This document shows, piece by piece, positions 50,073 through 58,720 of a DNA stretch of 64,000 nt. How positions within the stretch are numbered: position 1 is the stretch's first letter; each line of letters begins with the position of its first letter. Made by a program: the position numbers and the translations under genes. A model generated the notes under the pieces. The model saw only the letters and a program-made list of their open reading frames with translations. It searched no databases and had not been told where the DNA came from. This DNA comes from UBA1756 sp045222555 (GTDB taxonomy: Bacteria; Bacteroidota; Bacteroidia; Bacteroidales; WCHB1-69). Location of the stretch: contig JBGUYY010000029.1 of assembly GCA_045222555.1 (NCBI GenBank), forward strand, positions 248,001 through 312,000, given 5' to 3'.

Positions 50073-50648
50073 TCATTTTACACAAACTGACAGATAACCG
50101 TCAATTTCAGCGATATATTCTGTATTTATTTTATAATCAACATAATAAGAGAGAACATTCCGCAAATCCTCGCGGATGCCCTGTCCCATGCATTTCAGCA
50201 ATGCCTCCTTGCGGGTCCAAAGGCGTATGAACTCCAATTCTGAATCAGTAGAAGAACCGATCAACGACAGCTCCTCTGGGCAACAAACCCGCTCCATCAG
50301 CGCCTGACTCACAGCACGTCGGCACTCCACATCAATCCCCACCTCGGCATCGTGCAAAGCCACTGCCACAGCCTTTTTACAATGACTTATATTAAAATGC
50401 AGATGGGGATAATTGGCTAAACGGGGCTTCCCATTTTCATCATATTGAAATATAGGCAATTGCTCCAAACATCCCTCCTCGCGCATCATCTCCACCAACA
50501 GCACATAGGCCGCCACCTTCTCTCTCCTACCCTGAATATGACTGATTTTCAAAATATTATCCACCCTCTCTTGCGGAAACCAAGATAGGCATTCCGCAAT
50601 TTTATGCTCATCATACTGCTCTATGGAGGTGTCAACGCGGTAAATCAT
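50073..50648 (-). CDS. 4'-phosphopantetheinyl transferase (Sfp-type)
   Basis: A 191-residue Sfp/HetI-type transferase that activates acyl or peptidyl carrier proteins with phosphopantetheine. The metal motif VGIDVE and the WTRKEALLKCMGQGI block (W-x-x-K-E-A) are intact, with FNISHCKKAVAVAL before them. The N-terminal half-domain is shorter than in Sfp. It overlaps the ksgA stop (ATGA), so it is cotranslated with the rRNA methylase. Confidence 0.93.
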   Translation of the reverse strand: MIYRVDTSIEQYDEHKIAECLSWFPQERVDNILKISHIQGRREKVAAYVLLVEMMREEGCLEQLPIFQYDENGKPRLANYPHLHFNISHCKKAVAVALHDAEVGIDVECRRAVSQALMERVCCPEELSLIGSSTDSELEFIRLWTRKEALLKCMGQGIREDLRNVLSYYVDYKINTEYIAEIDGYLSVCVK

Positions 50649-51412
50649 TGCACAATGTTTTCACAAATGGTCTCAAATTCGGCCACGCTCAACTGTTCCG
50701 GACGTTTTGTAAGCAGTTCATTTTCCTTAAAATCCGAATTGAAAGTAAAAGTTTTCAGCGAGTTACGCAATGTTTTACGTCGCTGGTTGAAAGCAGTTTT
50801 CACCACATTTTTGAAAAGAGCCTCATCACAATGCAGTCGCTTTTCGGGGTTGCGGGTGATGCGGATGACGGCCGATTTCACCTTGGGCGGCGGATTGAAC
50901 GAATGCTCGTGAACGGTGAAAAGGTATTCGATATCGAAGAAGGCTTGCAAGAGCACGCTGAGGATGCCATACATCTTCTTTCCTGGCGCGGAGGCCACCC
51001 GCTCGGCCACCTCTTTCTGGAACATCCCCACCGTTTCAGGAACCAAATCCTTGTTTTCCAATATTTTGAATAAGATTTGGGAAGAAATATTATAAGGGAA
51101 ATTGCCGATAATGCAGACAGAATCGGGGTACAGATCAGCTAACGGCAGTTTGAGGAAGTCGGCGGAAAGGATGCGGTTGTCCAAGGCGGGGAAATGCTGC
51201 TGCAGGTACGCCACCGACTCACGGTCGATTTCCACCACGTGGAGGTTGATGTCGCTGCGCTGCAACAGGTAGCGGGTCAGCACGCCCATGCCGGGACCGA
51301 TTTCCAGTACCTGGTGCGACGAAGCCTGCAGGCTGTCCACAATCTGTTGGGCAATTCCGTCATCGGTCAGAAAGTGCTGTCCAAGAGCTTTTTTCGGGGT
51401 GACTTGCTGCAT
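50645..51412 (-). CDS. ksgA: 16S rRNA dimethyladenosine transferase
   Basis: A 255-residue KsgA/RsmA, which dimethylates A1518 and A1519 in 16S rRNA. KKALGQHFLTD, SAM motif I VLEIGPGMGVLT, IIGNFPYNISSQI with the NFPY catalytic motif, and VKSAVIRITR are in place. The frame is open to 51436, but MQQVTPKKALGQHF at 51412 is the usual start. The preceding terminator separates it from rpsA. Confidence 0.97.
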   Translation of the reverse strand: MQQVTPKKALGQHFLTDDGIAQQIVDSLQASSHQVLEIGPGMGVLTRYLLQRSDINLHVVEIDRESVAYLQQHFPALDNRILSADFLKLPLADLYPDSVCIIGNFPYNISSQILFKILENKDLVPETVGMFQKEVAERVASAPGKKMYGILSVLLQAFFDIEYLFTVHEHSFNPPPKVKSAVIRITRNPEKRLHCDEALFKNVVKTAFNQRRKTLRNSLKTFTFNSDFKENELLTKRPEQLSVAEFETICENIVQ

Positions 51413-51443
51413 GATGTTTAGTTTATGGATGACCATTTAAAAG

Positions 51444-51471
51444 AAATGCCCGCCGGTCGGGGCAGGCATTT
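51444..51471 (-). terminator. Rho-independent terminator after rpsA
   Basis: On the minus strand AAATGCCTGCC pairs with GGCGGGCATTT (one wobble) across CCGACC, followed by CTTTT. Confidence 0.85.
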
Positions 51472-51490
51472 CCATTCGTATTGTTGAGGA

Positions 51491-53467
51491 TTACTCTTCA
51501 GTCTTACCCAATTTCTCTTTGAGAGCCTTGAGAGCGTCGAGGTCACCGAGGGTGGTCTTTTCAACGCTTTCGTTGAGCTTCTTGATTTCCTTGGCCTGCT
51601 TTTTGTCCTCAGCCTCCATGATCTTAGTCTCCTCTTCCTGGTTCAACTGCCAGGTTCTGGTGTGGGAGAGGTTGATCTTTTTGGCTTCTTTCGAAAATTC
51701 AACAACCTTGAAGGGCAGCACCTCGTCAACCTTGGCGTAGGTCTTGTCCTGCTTGAGCAGGTTGCGGTTGAAAGCGAAACCTTCGATGTCGTACGGGAGA
51801 GCGATGACGGCACCCTTGTCGGTCATGCTGACCACCTTGCCTTCGTGCTCGCTGCCAACGGCGAAAACGGTTTCGTAAACATCCCAAGGATTCTCCTCGA
51901 GCTGTTTGTGGCCGAGGCTGAGACGTCTGTTCTCCACATCGACTTCGAGAACCACCACGTCGATCTTCTCGCCAGTCTTGGTGAATTCGGCGGGATGTTT
52001 GATCTTCTTCGACCAGGAGAGGTCGGAGATGTGGATCAGGCCGTCAACGCCCTCTTCGAGCTCGACGAAGATACCGAAGTTGGTGAAGTTGCGGACGATA
52101 GCGGTGTGCTTCGAACCGACAGGATATTTCTCGGTGATGTTAGCCCACGGATCGGGGATAAGCTGTTTGATACCGAGAGACATCTTTCTCTCTTCTTTGT
52201 CGAGGGTGAGCAGCACGGCGTCGATTTCGTCACCGACTTTGAGGAAGTCGTGAGCGGTGCGCAGGTGCTGTGACCATGACATTTCGGAAACGTGGATAAG
52301 ACCTTCCACGCCGGGCATGATTTCGAGGAAGGCGCCATAATCGTTGACCACAACCACCTTGCCATGAACCTTGTCGCCGACTTTGAGGTTCGGGTCGAGA
52401 GCGTCCCACGGATGGGGAGTGAGCTGCTTGAGACCGAGGGCGATACGTTTCTTGTTCTCGTCGAAGTCGAGGATAACCACGTTGATCTTCTGATCGAGCT
52501 GCACGATCTCTTCGGGATGAATGATACGGCCCCAAGAGAGGTCGGTGATGTGGATAAGACCGTCCACGCCGCCGAGGTCGATGAACACACCGTAGGTGGT
52601 GATGTTCTTGACGGTACCTTCGAGCACCTGGCCCTTTTCGAGGCGGGAGATGATCTCGGCCTTCTGGGCTTCGAGTTCGGACTCGATGAGTGCCTTGTGG
52701 GAAACCACGACATTCTTGAACTCCTGGTTGATCTTCACCACCTTGAAGTCCATGGTCTTGTCAACAAACACGTCATAGTCGCGGATGGGCTTAACGTCGA
52801 TTTGTGAACCGGGGAGGAAGGCCTCGATACCGAAGACGTCCACGATGAGACCGCCTTTGGTTCTGCACTTGACATAACCGGTGATGATTTCTTCTTTCTC
52901 GTAAGCCTCGTTGACACGCAGCCAAGATTTGAGGAGGCGAGCTTTCTTGTGGGAAAGGATCAGCTGACCGGTAGCGTCTTCCTGGCTTTCCACGTAAACC
53001 TCGATTTCGTCACCGATTTTCAGGTCGGGATTGTAACGAAGTTCGGAAGCGGAGATGACACCGTCGGATTTGAAGCCGATGTTGACCACTACTTCGCGCT
53101 GGTTGATGGACACGACGGTACCCATGATCACAGCCTGCTCGTCGATAGATTTGAAGGACTTGGTGTAAAGGTCTTCCAAGTTCTTGCGCTCGTCGGCGTT
53201 GTACTTCTGACCTTTCTTCTCGAGGGCGTTCCAGTCGAAGTTGGCCATGATTTCACCGTAAGCGTTTTCGATTTCGCGCGGTTTTCTGGGGGCTTTCGGG
53301 GTTTCCGGAAGTTCAGCGGCTTCTGCGGCGGGTGCCTCAGCTACGGGAGCAGCCTCCACTGCGGGAGCTTCTTCTGCTGCGGGAGCGGCCTCCACTGCGG
53401 GAGCATTTTCCACTTGTGGGTTCTCTACTACGGTTTCTTCCGGATTGTTAATGATTTCTTCTGCCAT
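51491..53467 (-). CDS. rpsA: 30S ribosomal protein S1
   Basis: A 658-residue S1 protein. After an Ala/Glu/Pro-rich acidic arm of about 65 residues it contains consecutive S1 RNA-binding domains, with repeated signatures such as VFIDLGGVDGLIHITDLSW, AFLEIMPGVEGLIHVSEMSW and IFVELEEGVDGLIHISDLSW. It brings mRNA to the 30S subunit, which matters in a genus with few Shine-Dalgarno sites. Met at 53467 (MAEEIINNPEE) is preferred; upstream in-frame TTG at 53473 is not. A hairpin precedes it in the leader. Confidence 0.97.
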   Translation of the reverse strand: MAEEIINNPEETVVENPQVENAPAVEAAPAAEEAPAVEAAPVAEAPAAEAAELPETPKAPRKPREIENAYGEIMANFDWNALEKKGQKYNADERKNLEDLYTKSFKSIDEQAVIMGTVVSINQREVVVNIGFKSDGVISASELRYNPDLKIGDEIEVYVESQEDATGQLILSHKKARLLKSWLRVNEAYEKEEIITGYVKCRTKGGLIVDVFGIEAFLPGSQIDVKPIRDYDVFVDKTMDFKVVKINQEFKNVVVSHKALIESELEAQKAEIISRLEKGQVLEGTVKNITTYGVFIDLGGVDGLIHITDLSWGRIIHPEEIVQLDQKINVVILDFDENKKRIALGLKQLTPHPWDALDPNLKVGDKVHGKVVVVNDYGAFLEIMPGVEGLIHVSEMSWSQHLRTAHDFLKVGDEIDAVLLTLDKEERKMSLGIKQLIPDPWANITEKYPVGSKHTAIVRNFTNFGIFVELEEGVDGLIHISDLSWSKKIKHPAEFTKTGEKIDVVVLEVDVENRRLSLGHKQLEENPWDVYETVFAVGSEHEGKVVSMTDKGAVIALPYDIEGFAFNRNLLKQDKTYAKVDEVLPFKVVEFSKEAKKINLSHTRTWQLNQEEETKIMEAEDKKQAKEIKKLNESVEKTTLGDLDALKALKEKLGKTEE

Positions 53468-53535
53468 TTGCAAAAAAATTTTATCCTAAAAAGGATGGGT
53501 TAAAAAGGTGATACATTGAGGTTTACTACTAAAAA

Positions 53536-53565
53536 CTCCATTCCCGGAGCCTCTCGGAAATGGAG
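53536..53565 (-). promoter_or_regulatory. Leader hairpin of rpsA
   Basis: CTCCATT pairs with AATGGAG over an inner CCGG/CGG region, between the rpsA promoter core and its start, in a leader of about 100 bases. S1 is known to control its own translation in enterobacteria, so this may be a regulatory stem; that is inferred. Confidence 0.35.
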
Positions 53566-53567
53566 TG

Positions 53568-53575
53568 CAAAAATA
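53568..53575 (-). promoter_or_regulatory. TAnnTTTG promoter core for rpsA
   Basis: Minus-strand TATTTTTG, about 100 bases upstream of the rpsA start. Confidence 0.6.
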
Positions 53576-53708
53576 CAACTTTTTTCTTTATAAAAAACTA
53601 TTATTCAATAATTTTTGAAAAAAAAGCGAAATATGTCACATCAACAATGAAACATCCATTCTCGTGGATTATTTTTTTTGGTTAATTGTCTATTTTCTTT
53701 GCGGTGGC

Positions 53709-53896
53709 TGTAGGAACGCACGGCGTACGTCCGGATGGGGATGGTGCCATGCTATCCTCGTGTGCCGGAGGCACACAATCTCAGTAACCCCTGACAAACG
53801 GAACGAAGTGTAGTGCAGTCTGGGGTGGTAATGCGCCATAATGCCAACCGCGGCACACTGACAGGATGATAGTACCTGACAGGAAGTATGCCGCGG
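53709..53896. repeat. GC-rich, multi-hairpin intergenic element
   Basis: Between tonB and rpsA the sequence changes from AT-rich leader to GC-rich with strong pairings: GTGTGCC/GGCACAC (53760-53776, perfect), ACCCC-TGAC/GTC-TGGGGT (53787-53795 with 53818-53826), and CCGCGGCA/TGCCGCGG (53848-53855 with 53889-53896, perfect). The last encloses a direct repeat CTGACAGGA at 53858 and 53876. A REP-like start TGTAGGAACGCACGG (53709) resembles 11193. It has no coding frame. It may be a mobile palindromic unit or a small RNA; neither could be decided by eye. Confidence 0.45.
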
Positions 53897-53925
53897 AAGT
53901 ACGGATAGACTAAAAAGAACTAGAA

Positions 53926-54681
53926 CTAATTTTTCTTCAAAAGCGTGACTCCGATCTTATATTCCCCAGGATACCCCGCAGAATATCGGGCCTCATTCTT
54001 GATCTTGTTTCTAACAGCCTCCACCAGAGAAGCTGGAGCACCTACATCATTAGCTTTCACCACATTCGTCACTTTCCCATCTTTGTCAACGGTACATTTA
54101 AACTCAAAATAGAAATCTTTATCGGCGGAGAGGGAACTGAAATCAGGTTTTTTCACCCATTTGCCGCCGGAGCCACTGCCGGTTCCGCCATTATTACCAC
54201 CGCCGCTGCCGGCTGCGTTGCCATAACCCAGACCGTCGCCATGACCATTGGCACCGCCATTGCCGGAGGTAGTACCACCAGCCGTAGAGGGAGTCTGACC
54301 GCTGCCCACCTTGTCGCTGCCAAACATAGCATTACTGTTGGGCTTGGGCTGTTCGGGCACGTTAGTTTTCGGTCCGGTAGGACTTGTGGCCGTATTGGTA
54401 GTGGGGGTATTATTATTCTGTGAGGTTTTGGAAGGAGTTTCCTTCACTTCCGGAGCAGGTTTCGGATTGTTAGGATTAAAATTGCCGCCATCCATCATGT
54501 TACCACCGCCTGACAGATCCTCCAACTCAATCTCCTGCACTTCCACCACCATCTCTTCCGCCGGCGGATCGGGCGGAGTCTTGTGGGTGAAACCGCAGAG
54601 CAGCAGGAACACCAGCAATACTGCCAGACAGAAAGCTGTGGCCCCAGCAGAGATATACTTGTTTCGAACTTCGTAACTCAT
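53926..54681 (-). CDS. TonB-like energy transducer
   Basis: A 251-residue TonB-type protein: one N-terminal membrane helix (TAFCLAVLLVFLLLCGF) after a short cytoplasmic start, then a Gly/Asn/Pro/Thr-rich periplasmic linker (residues 50-170), and a small C-terminal domain with FEFKCTVDKDGKVTNV and KIKNEARYSAGYPGEYKIG. Its position after exbB and exbD supports energy transduction to outer-membrane receptors. The periplasmic linker is far richer in Gly than in Pro, unlike classic TonB. Start is ATG 54681; the longer frame lacks the anchored start. Confidence 0.82.
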   Translation of the reverse strand: MSYEVRNKYISAGATAFCLAVLLVFLLLCGFTHKTPPDPPAEEMVVEVQEIELEDLSGGGNMMDGGNFNPNNPKPAPEVKETPSKTSQNNNTPTTNTATSPTGPKTNVPEQPKPNSNAMFGSDKVGSGQTPSTAGGTTSGNGGANGHGDGLGYGNAAGSGGGNNGGTGSGSGGKWVKKPDFSSLSADKDFYFEFKCTVDKDGKVTNVVKANDVGAPASLVEAVRNKIKNEARYSAGYPGEYKIGVTLLKKN

Positions 54682-54692
54682 GACAATATTCT

Positions 54693-55148
54693 TTAATTGG
54701 AGGGATAAACGGTGGCCATTGCCATGCTGAATTTCACTTTGCCAAGGGCTTCGCGCTCCTTGTTCAGGGTTGCCACAACCCCCATCATATCCACCATGCA
54801 CTGCACGGGCACATCGCGGTCGGCACGCAGGATGACCACATGCTGCTCCGTCTCATCCTGGTCCATCGCCACGCGGAGCTGAGCACCTAAAGTGTCAAGG
54901 GAGGTGGTACCGGGGTCATGCGGATCTTCAGGATTGACATGGAACACATGCAGCGAGTCCACATACACCTCAAGGTTACGCTTCACATTTTGCTGACCGG
55001 CCTCACTGGAAGGAAGGTCCACCCGGATCATGTTGGGAGAGACGAGCGTGGAGGTGATCACAAAGAAGATCAACAGCAGGAACACCAAGTCGGACATCGA
55101 CGACATGTTGGGTTCCATCTTTTTACTGTGACGGGATTTGATAGCCAT
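54693..55148 (-). CDS. exbD: ExbD/TolR-family biopolymer transport protein
   Basis: A 151-residue ExbD: one membrane helix with the functional Asp in SMSDLVFLLLIFFVITSTL, then a periplasmic domain with VVILRADRDVPVQCMVDMM. It forms the proton-driven motor with ExbB that energises TonB. It lies 18 bases after exbB and 11 before tonB, in one operon. Confidence 0.93.
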   Translation of the reverse strand: MAIKSRHSKKMEPNMSSMSDLVFLLLIFFVITSTLVSPNMIRVDLPSSEAGQQNVKRNLEVYVDSLHVFHVNPEDPHDPGTTSLDTLGAQLRVAMDQDETEQHVVILRADRDVPVQCMVDMMGVVATLNKEREALGKVKFSMAMATVYPSN

Positions 55149-55166
55149 GATGCTGCAGTTTTAGGG

Positions 55167-55850
55167 CTATTTGCCAGGTTCGTTCAGAAGGTCCATAAAC
55201 TCGGTGGTGTGTCCCTCCAACTGATGAATCAGTTCGGAGACCTTGTCAACGAGGAAGTTGTAAAGCACATAGGCGATAATACCCACGATAAGACCACCGA
55301 CGGTGGTGATCATAGCGGTGTAGATACCGCCCGACAGGTCGGCGATATTGACATTATTAGGATTGCTGGCCATCTCGCTGAAAGCGGTAATCATACCGGT
55401 AACGGTACCCAAGAAACCGATCATGGGGGCGATACCGGAGATGGTAGCGATGGAGGAGAGACGTTTCTCCAGACGCTGCACCTCTAACTGCCCCGTGTTT
55501 TCGATGGCAGTGGAGATGTCGCTCAGCGGTTTGCCGATACGGGAGATACCCTTTTCAATCATGTGTGACAGCGGCGACTCGTTGCCTTTGCAGAGGGCAA
55601 GGGCGGAATCGAAACGACCTTCGTGGATGAAATCCTTGATGTGGTTCATGAAGTTGGGATCCACCTTGGTGGCGCGGCTCAGCGTGAGCCATCTTTCAAT
55701 AAACACATAAATCACCCACAACAGCATGAGAATCAACGGAATCATGATCCAGAGGCTGGACGGAGCAAACACCAATTTGAAAAAGCTGACTTTCTCTTCA
55801 GTTTGAGCTACAGTTTCTAATAAAAACGGCACATTCATCATAGTAAACAT
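55167..55850 (-). CDS. exbB: ExbB/TolQ/MotA-family proton channel protein
   Basis: A 227-residue ExbB with three membrane helices (LWIMIPLILMLLWVIYVFIE; ATISGIAPMIGFLGTVTGMI; GIYTAMITTVGGLIVGIIAYVL). LGTVTGMITAF is the conserved proton-path block. It forms the pentameric channel of the TonB motor. The first Met at 55850 follows a promoter core at 55868-55875, so the operon starts here. Confidence 0.93.
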   Translation of the reverse strand: MFTMMNVPFLLETVAQTEEKVSFFKLVFAPSSLWIMIPLILMLLWVIYVFIERWLTLSRATKVDPNFMNHIKDFIHEGRFDSALALCKGNESPLSHMIEKGISRIGKPLSDISTAIENTGQLEVQRLEKRLSSIATISGIAPMIGFLGTVTGMITAFSEMASNPNNVNIADLSGGIYTAMITTVGGLIVGIIAYVLYNFLVDKVSELIHQLEGHTTEFMDLLNEPGK

Positions 55851-55867
55851 TATTCTTAAAATTTTCG

Positions 55868-55875
55868 CAAAATTA
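55868..55875 (-). promoter_or_regulatory. TAnnTTTG promoter core for exbB-exbD-tonB
   Basis: Minus-strand TAATTTTG, 18 bases upstream of the exbB ATG, divergent from the ftsK promoter about 100 bases away. Confidence 0.6.
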
Positions 55876-55977
55876 CAATTGAATCACTTGTTGTACGCTA
55901 ATAACGTTCTTTTTTTTCAAACATACCGATGTTGAAATTCTTATTTTTTCAACGAGAAAAAATTACATCAAATTGCA

Positions 55978-55985
55978 TACCTTTG
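55978..55985 (+). promoter_or_regulatory. TAnnTTTG promoter core for ftsK
   Basis: TACCTTTG about 38 bases before the ftsK ATG. Confidence 0.65.
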
Positions 55986-56022
55986 CAAGAAATTTCATAA
56001 GAAGGTTTAATGCATTAACTCT

Positions 56023-58584
56023 ATGTACGTTACAACAAAAAACCATTCCGTAAAAAACAGTAAAAAGAGTAATAAATCCAAGGGAAGTGCTAAAAGTGGA
56101 GGAGGCTCTTCGTCGAAAAAGGGTCTCAGCAAGCAGGATTGGCATAGAATTTTCGGTGTGCTGCTGCTGCTTTTTTCACTCGTAGCCTTCGTCTCCATCT
56201 TGTCGTTCTGGTTCACCCATGCCGCCGACCAGGAGTATGTGCAGCAGGGCAGCACCACTGCTCCAGGCAACTGGTGCCGTGGATTAGGCGCTTACCTCGC
56301 CCATTTCTGCTGTGATGCCACCTTCGGTCTCTTCGCCATCGGCATTCCGTTCCTGACCTTCCTTTACGGCGTGCGCCTCACCTTTGAGAAGACCCTGATG
56401 CCGCTGTTCCGCACCACCGTCACCACCGTGCTCACCATGGTGTGGCTCTCCATGTTCCTCGCCTTCTTCTTTGTAAAGAAAGGCGATGTTGATGTCAACT
56501 CCTTCCCTGCCGGCTTCTTCGGCAACTCCATCACCGGACTGCTGGTGGACGGCACAGGAAAACTCGCCACCTTCTTCATCCTCCTCGCCATTCTTCTGCT
56601 CATTCTCTTCCTCTGCTACAACATCTCCCCCTCCGTTTTTGTGAAGGCTGGTTCGAAAGTCAAAGATAAGATTGTAGCCAGCCGACAGAATCGCCGTGTT
56701 GAAGATGATGACGACGATGATGAAGATGATGATGAAATTGACAATCCATTATTTGGAAAGAAGAAAAAAGGTGGAAAGAAGGGCAGCGAACAACGCGAAA
56801 CGGAAGAACTTCCCGGACAGTATATAGAAGAGTTAGGCGGTCTGAGCAAGGAGTACGACAACAACACCATCGACCTCGGGGGCGGCGAAACTGAAGAGGA
56901 ACAGCCCGAAGAGGTGGCGTCGGACGTGCCGTTCGACATCGTCAATGCCGTTCCTTCCCCTAACACCCCGTCAGATGAAGTCACCGACTCCGACTTCGCC
57001 GCAGAACCCAACACGACGGAAGAGACGCCGCTCGCCCTGCCAGAACCCGTCCTGCCGTTAGAGGACTACGACCCGCGCCTCGACCTGTCGCACTATCAAT
57101 TCCCCACTACCGACCTGCTGCTCGACTACCAGCCCACCGTCATCAACGAAGCCGCCAAGATGCAAGAGCTCCGCGAGAAGAAAGAGCGTATCGAAAAGAC
57201 TCTCAAGAGTTTCGGCATCGAGATCAAGAAGATTTTTGCCACCATCGGACCCACCGTCACCCTGTACGAAATCGTACCTGCCGAAGGTGTGCGCATCAGC
57301 AAAATCAAAAACCTGGAGGACGACATCGCGCTGAGTCTCGCCGCCCTCGGCATCCGTATCATCGCGCCCATTCCTGGCAAAGGCACCATCGGTATTGAGG
57401 TGCCGAACGCCAACCCGCAGATTGTGGCCATGAAGGACATCCTCGACTCCGACAAGTTCCAGAACAACAAATACGACCTGCCCATCGGTCTCGGCAAGAC
57501 CATCAGCAACGAGCCGTTTGTGGCCGACCTTGCCAAGATGCCGCACCTGCTCATGGCCGGTGCCACCGGACAGGGCAAATCCGTGGGACTGAACGCCATC
57601 ATCGCTTCGCTTCTTTACAAGAAACACCCATCAGAACTCAAGTTCGTGCTCATCGACCCGAAGAAGGTGGAGTTCACCCTCTATTCGATTATCGAGCGGC
57701 ACTATTTGGCCATGCTGCCCGGTGCCGACAACCCGATCATCACCGATGTGAAGAAGGTCATCTACACCCTCAACTCGCTGTGCGCGGAGATGGATGCCCG
57801 CTACGACCTGCTGCAGCTGGCACAGGTGCGCAACATCAAGGAGTACAACACCAAGTTCTGCCAACGCAAGCTCTCCCCCACCAACGGTCACCGCTATCTG
57901 CCTTACATTGTGCTGGTTATCGACGAGTTCGGTGACCTCATCATGACGGCAGGCCGCGAGGTGGAGACGCCCATCGCCCGTTTGGCCCAGCTGGCCCGTG
58001 CCATCGGTATCCACCTCATCATCGCCACGCAGCGTCCGTCTGTCAACATCATCACGGGTGTCATCAAGGCCAACTTCCCGAGCCGTATCGCTTTCCGAGT
58101 TACCTCCATTGTGGACTCGCGCACCATTCTCGACGGCAGCGGTGCCAACCAGCTCATCGGCAAGGGCGACATGCTGCTCTCCACCGGTAGCGACCTCGTA
58201 CGACTCCAGTGCGCCTTCATCGACACGCCGGAAGTGGAGGCCCTCACCCGCTTCATCGCCGATCAGCAGGGCTATCCCGAGCCGTTCCTCCTCCCCGAAT
58301 ACTCGGAAGATACCACCGGCAGAGGCGACGACGAGCCCGTGAACCCCAACGAGATCGACTCCTGCTTCATGGACGCCGCCACCCTCATCGTGGAGACACA
58401 GATGGGCTCTACCTCGCTGCTGCAACGCAAGATGAAGCTCGGCTACGCCCGCGCCGGCCGCATCATGGACCAGCTCGAAGAGTTCAAGATAGTAGGTCCC
58501 GCCGTGGGCAGCAAAGTCCGCGAAGTAAAAGTGAAAACCGCTGAAGAACTGCGGATGATTTTCCAGAATATGGGACTGATTTAA
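56023..58584 (+). CDS. ftsK: FtsK/SpoIIIE DNA translocase
   Basis: An 853-residue chromosome-segregation translocase. A basic cytoplasmic start (SKKSNKSKGSAKSGG), four membrane helices in residues 40-215, an acidic linker (DDDDDDEDDDEID near 232) with many E/P residues to about 345, and then the motor: MAGATGQGKSVGLNAIIASLL Walker A, VIDEFGDLIMT Walker B, and ATQRPSVNIITGVIK. The C-terminal 60 residues are the winged-helix gamma domain that reads polar DNA motifs. It pumps DNA at the division septum. Nothing is unusual in the motor. Confidence 0.97.
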   Translation: MYVTTKNHSVKNSKKSNKSKGSAKSGGGSSSKKGLSKQDWHRIFGVLLLLFSLVAFVSILSFWFTHAADQEYVQQGSTTAPGNWCRGLGAYLAHFCCDATFGLFAIGIPFLTFLYGVRLTFEKTLMPLFRTTVTTVLTMVWLSMFLAFFFVKKGDVDVNSFPAGFFGNSITGLLVDGTGKLATFFILLAILLLILFLCYNISPSVFVKAGSKVKDKIVASRQNRRVEDDDDDDEDDDEIDNPLFGKKKKGGKKGSEQRETEELPGQYIEELGGLSKEYDNNTIDLGGGETEEEQPEEVASDVPFDIVNAVPSPNTPSDEVTDSDFAAEPNTTEETPLALPEPVLPLEDYDPRLDLSHYQFPTTDLLLDYQPTVINEAAKMQELREKKERIEKTLKSFGIEIKKIFATIGPTVTLYEIVPAEGVRISKIKNLEDDIALSLAALGIRIIAPIPGKGTIGIEVPNANPQIVAMKDILDSDKFQNNKYDLPIGLGKTISNEPFVADLAKMPHLLMAGATGQGKSVGLNAIIASLLYKKHPSELKFVLIDPKKVEFTLYSIIERHYLAMLPGADNPIITDVKKVIYTLNSLCAEMDARYDLLQLAQVRNIKEYNTKFCQRKLSPTNGHRYLPYIVLVIDEFGDLIMTAGREVETPIARLAQLARAIGIHLIIATQRPSVNIITGVIKANFPSRIAFRVTSIVDSRTILDGSGANQLIGKGDMLLSTGSDLVRLQCAFIDTPEVEALTRFIADQQGYPEPFLLPEYSEDTTGRGDDEPVNPNEIDSCFMDAATLIVETQMGSTSLLQRKMKLGYARAGRIMDQLEEFKIVGPAVGSKVREVKVKTAEELRMIFQNMGLI

Positions 58585-58715
58585 ATGGAGAATTGAGAAC
58601 TGAAATTGAAAATTAAAAAAATTAAAATTAATCTAATGCTCACGCAGTAAGCATCAAATCTGCAAATGATCGCATAGCAAGACACAAACGCGAACGCAGC
58701 GAGCCTCAAATATCA
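58585..58715 (+). repeat. Dispersed intergenic repeat, copies 2 and 3
   Basis: AATTGA-rich run followed by ATGCTCACGCAGTAAGCATC and CAAATCTGCAAAT (58635-58667), then a second copy of GCGAACGCAGCGAGC with CTCAAATATC at 58685-58715. This is the same unit as at 17372-17444, so it has spread to at least two intergenic sites. Confidence 0.6.
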
Positions 58716-58720
58716 CCACC

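Noticed and set aside
53709..53896. RNase P RNA, tmRNA, SRP RNA or 6S RNA
   Set aside because: None of the conserved cores that I know for these RNAs can be read in the sequence.
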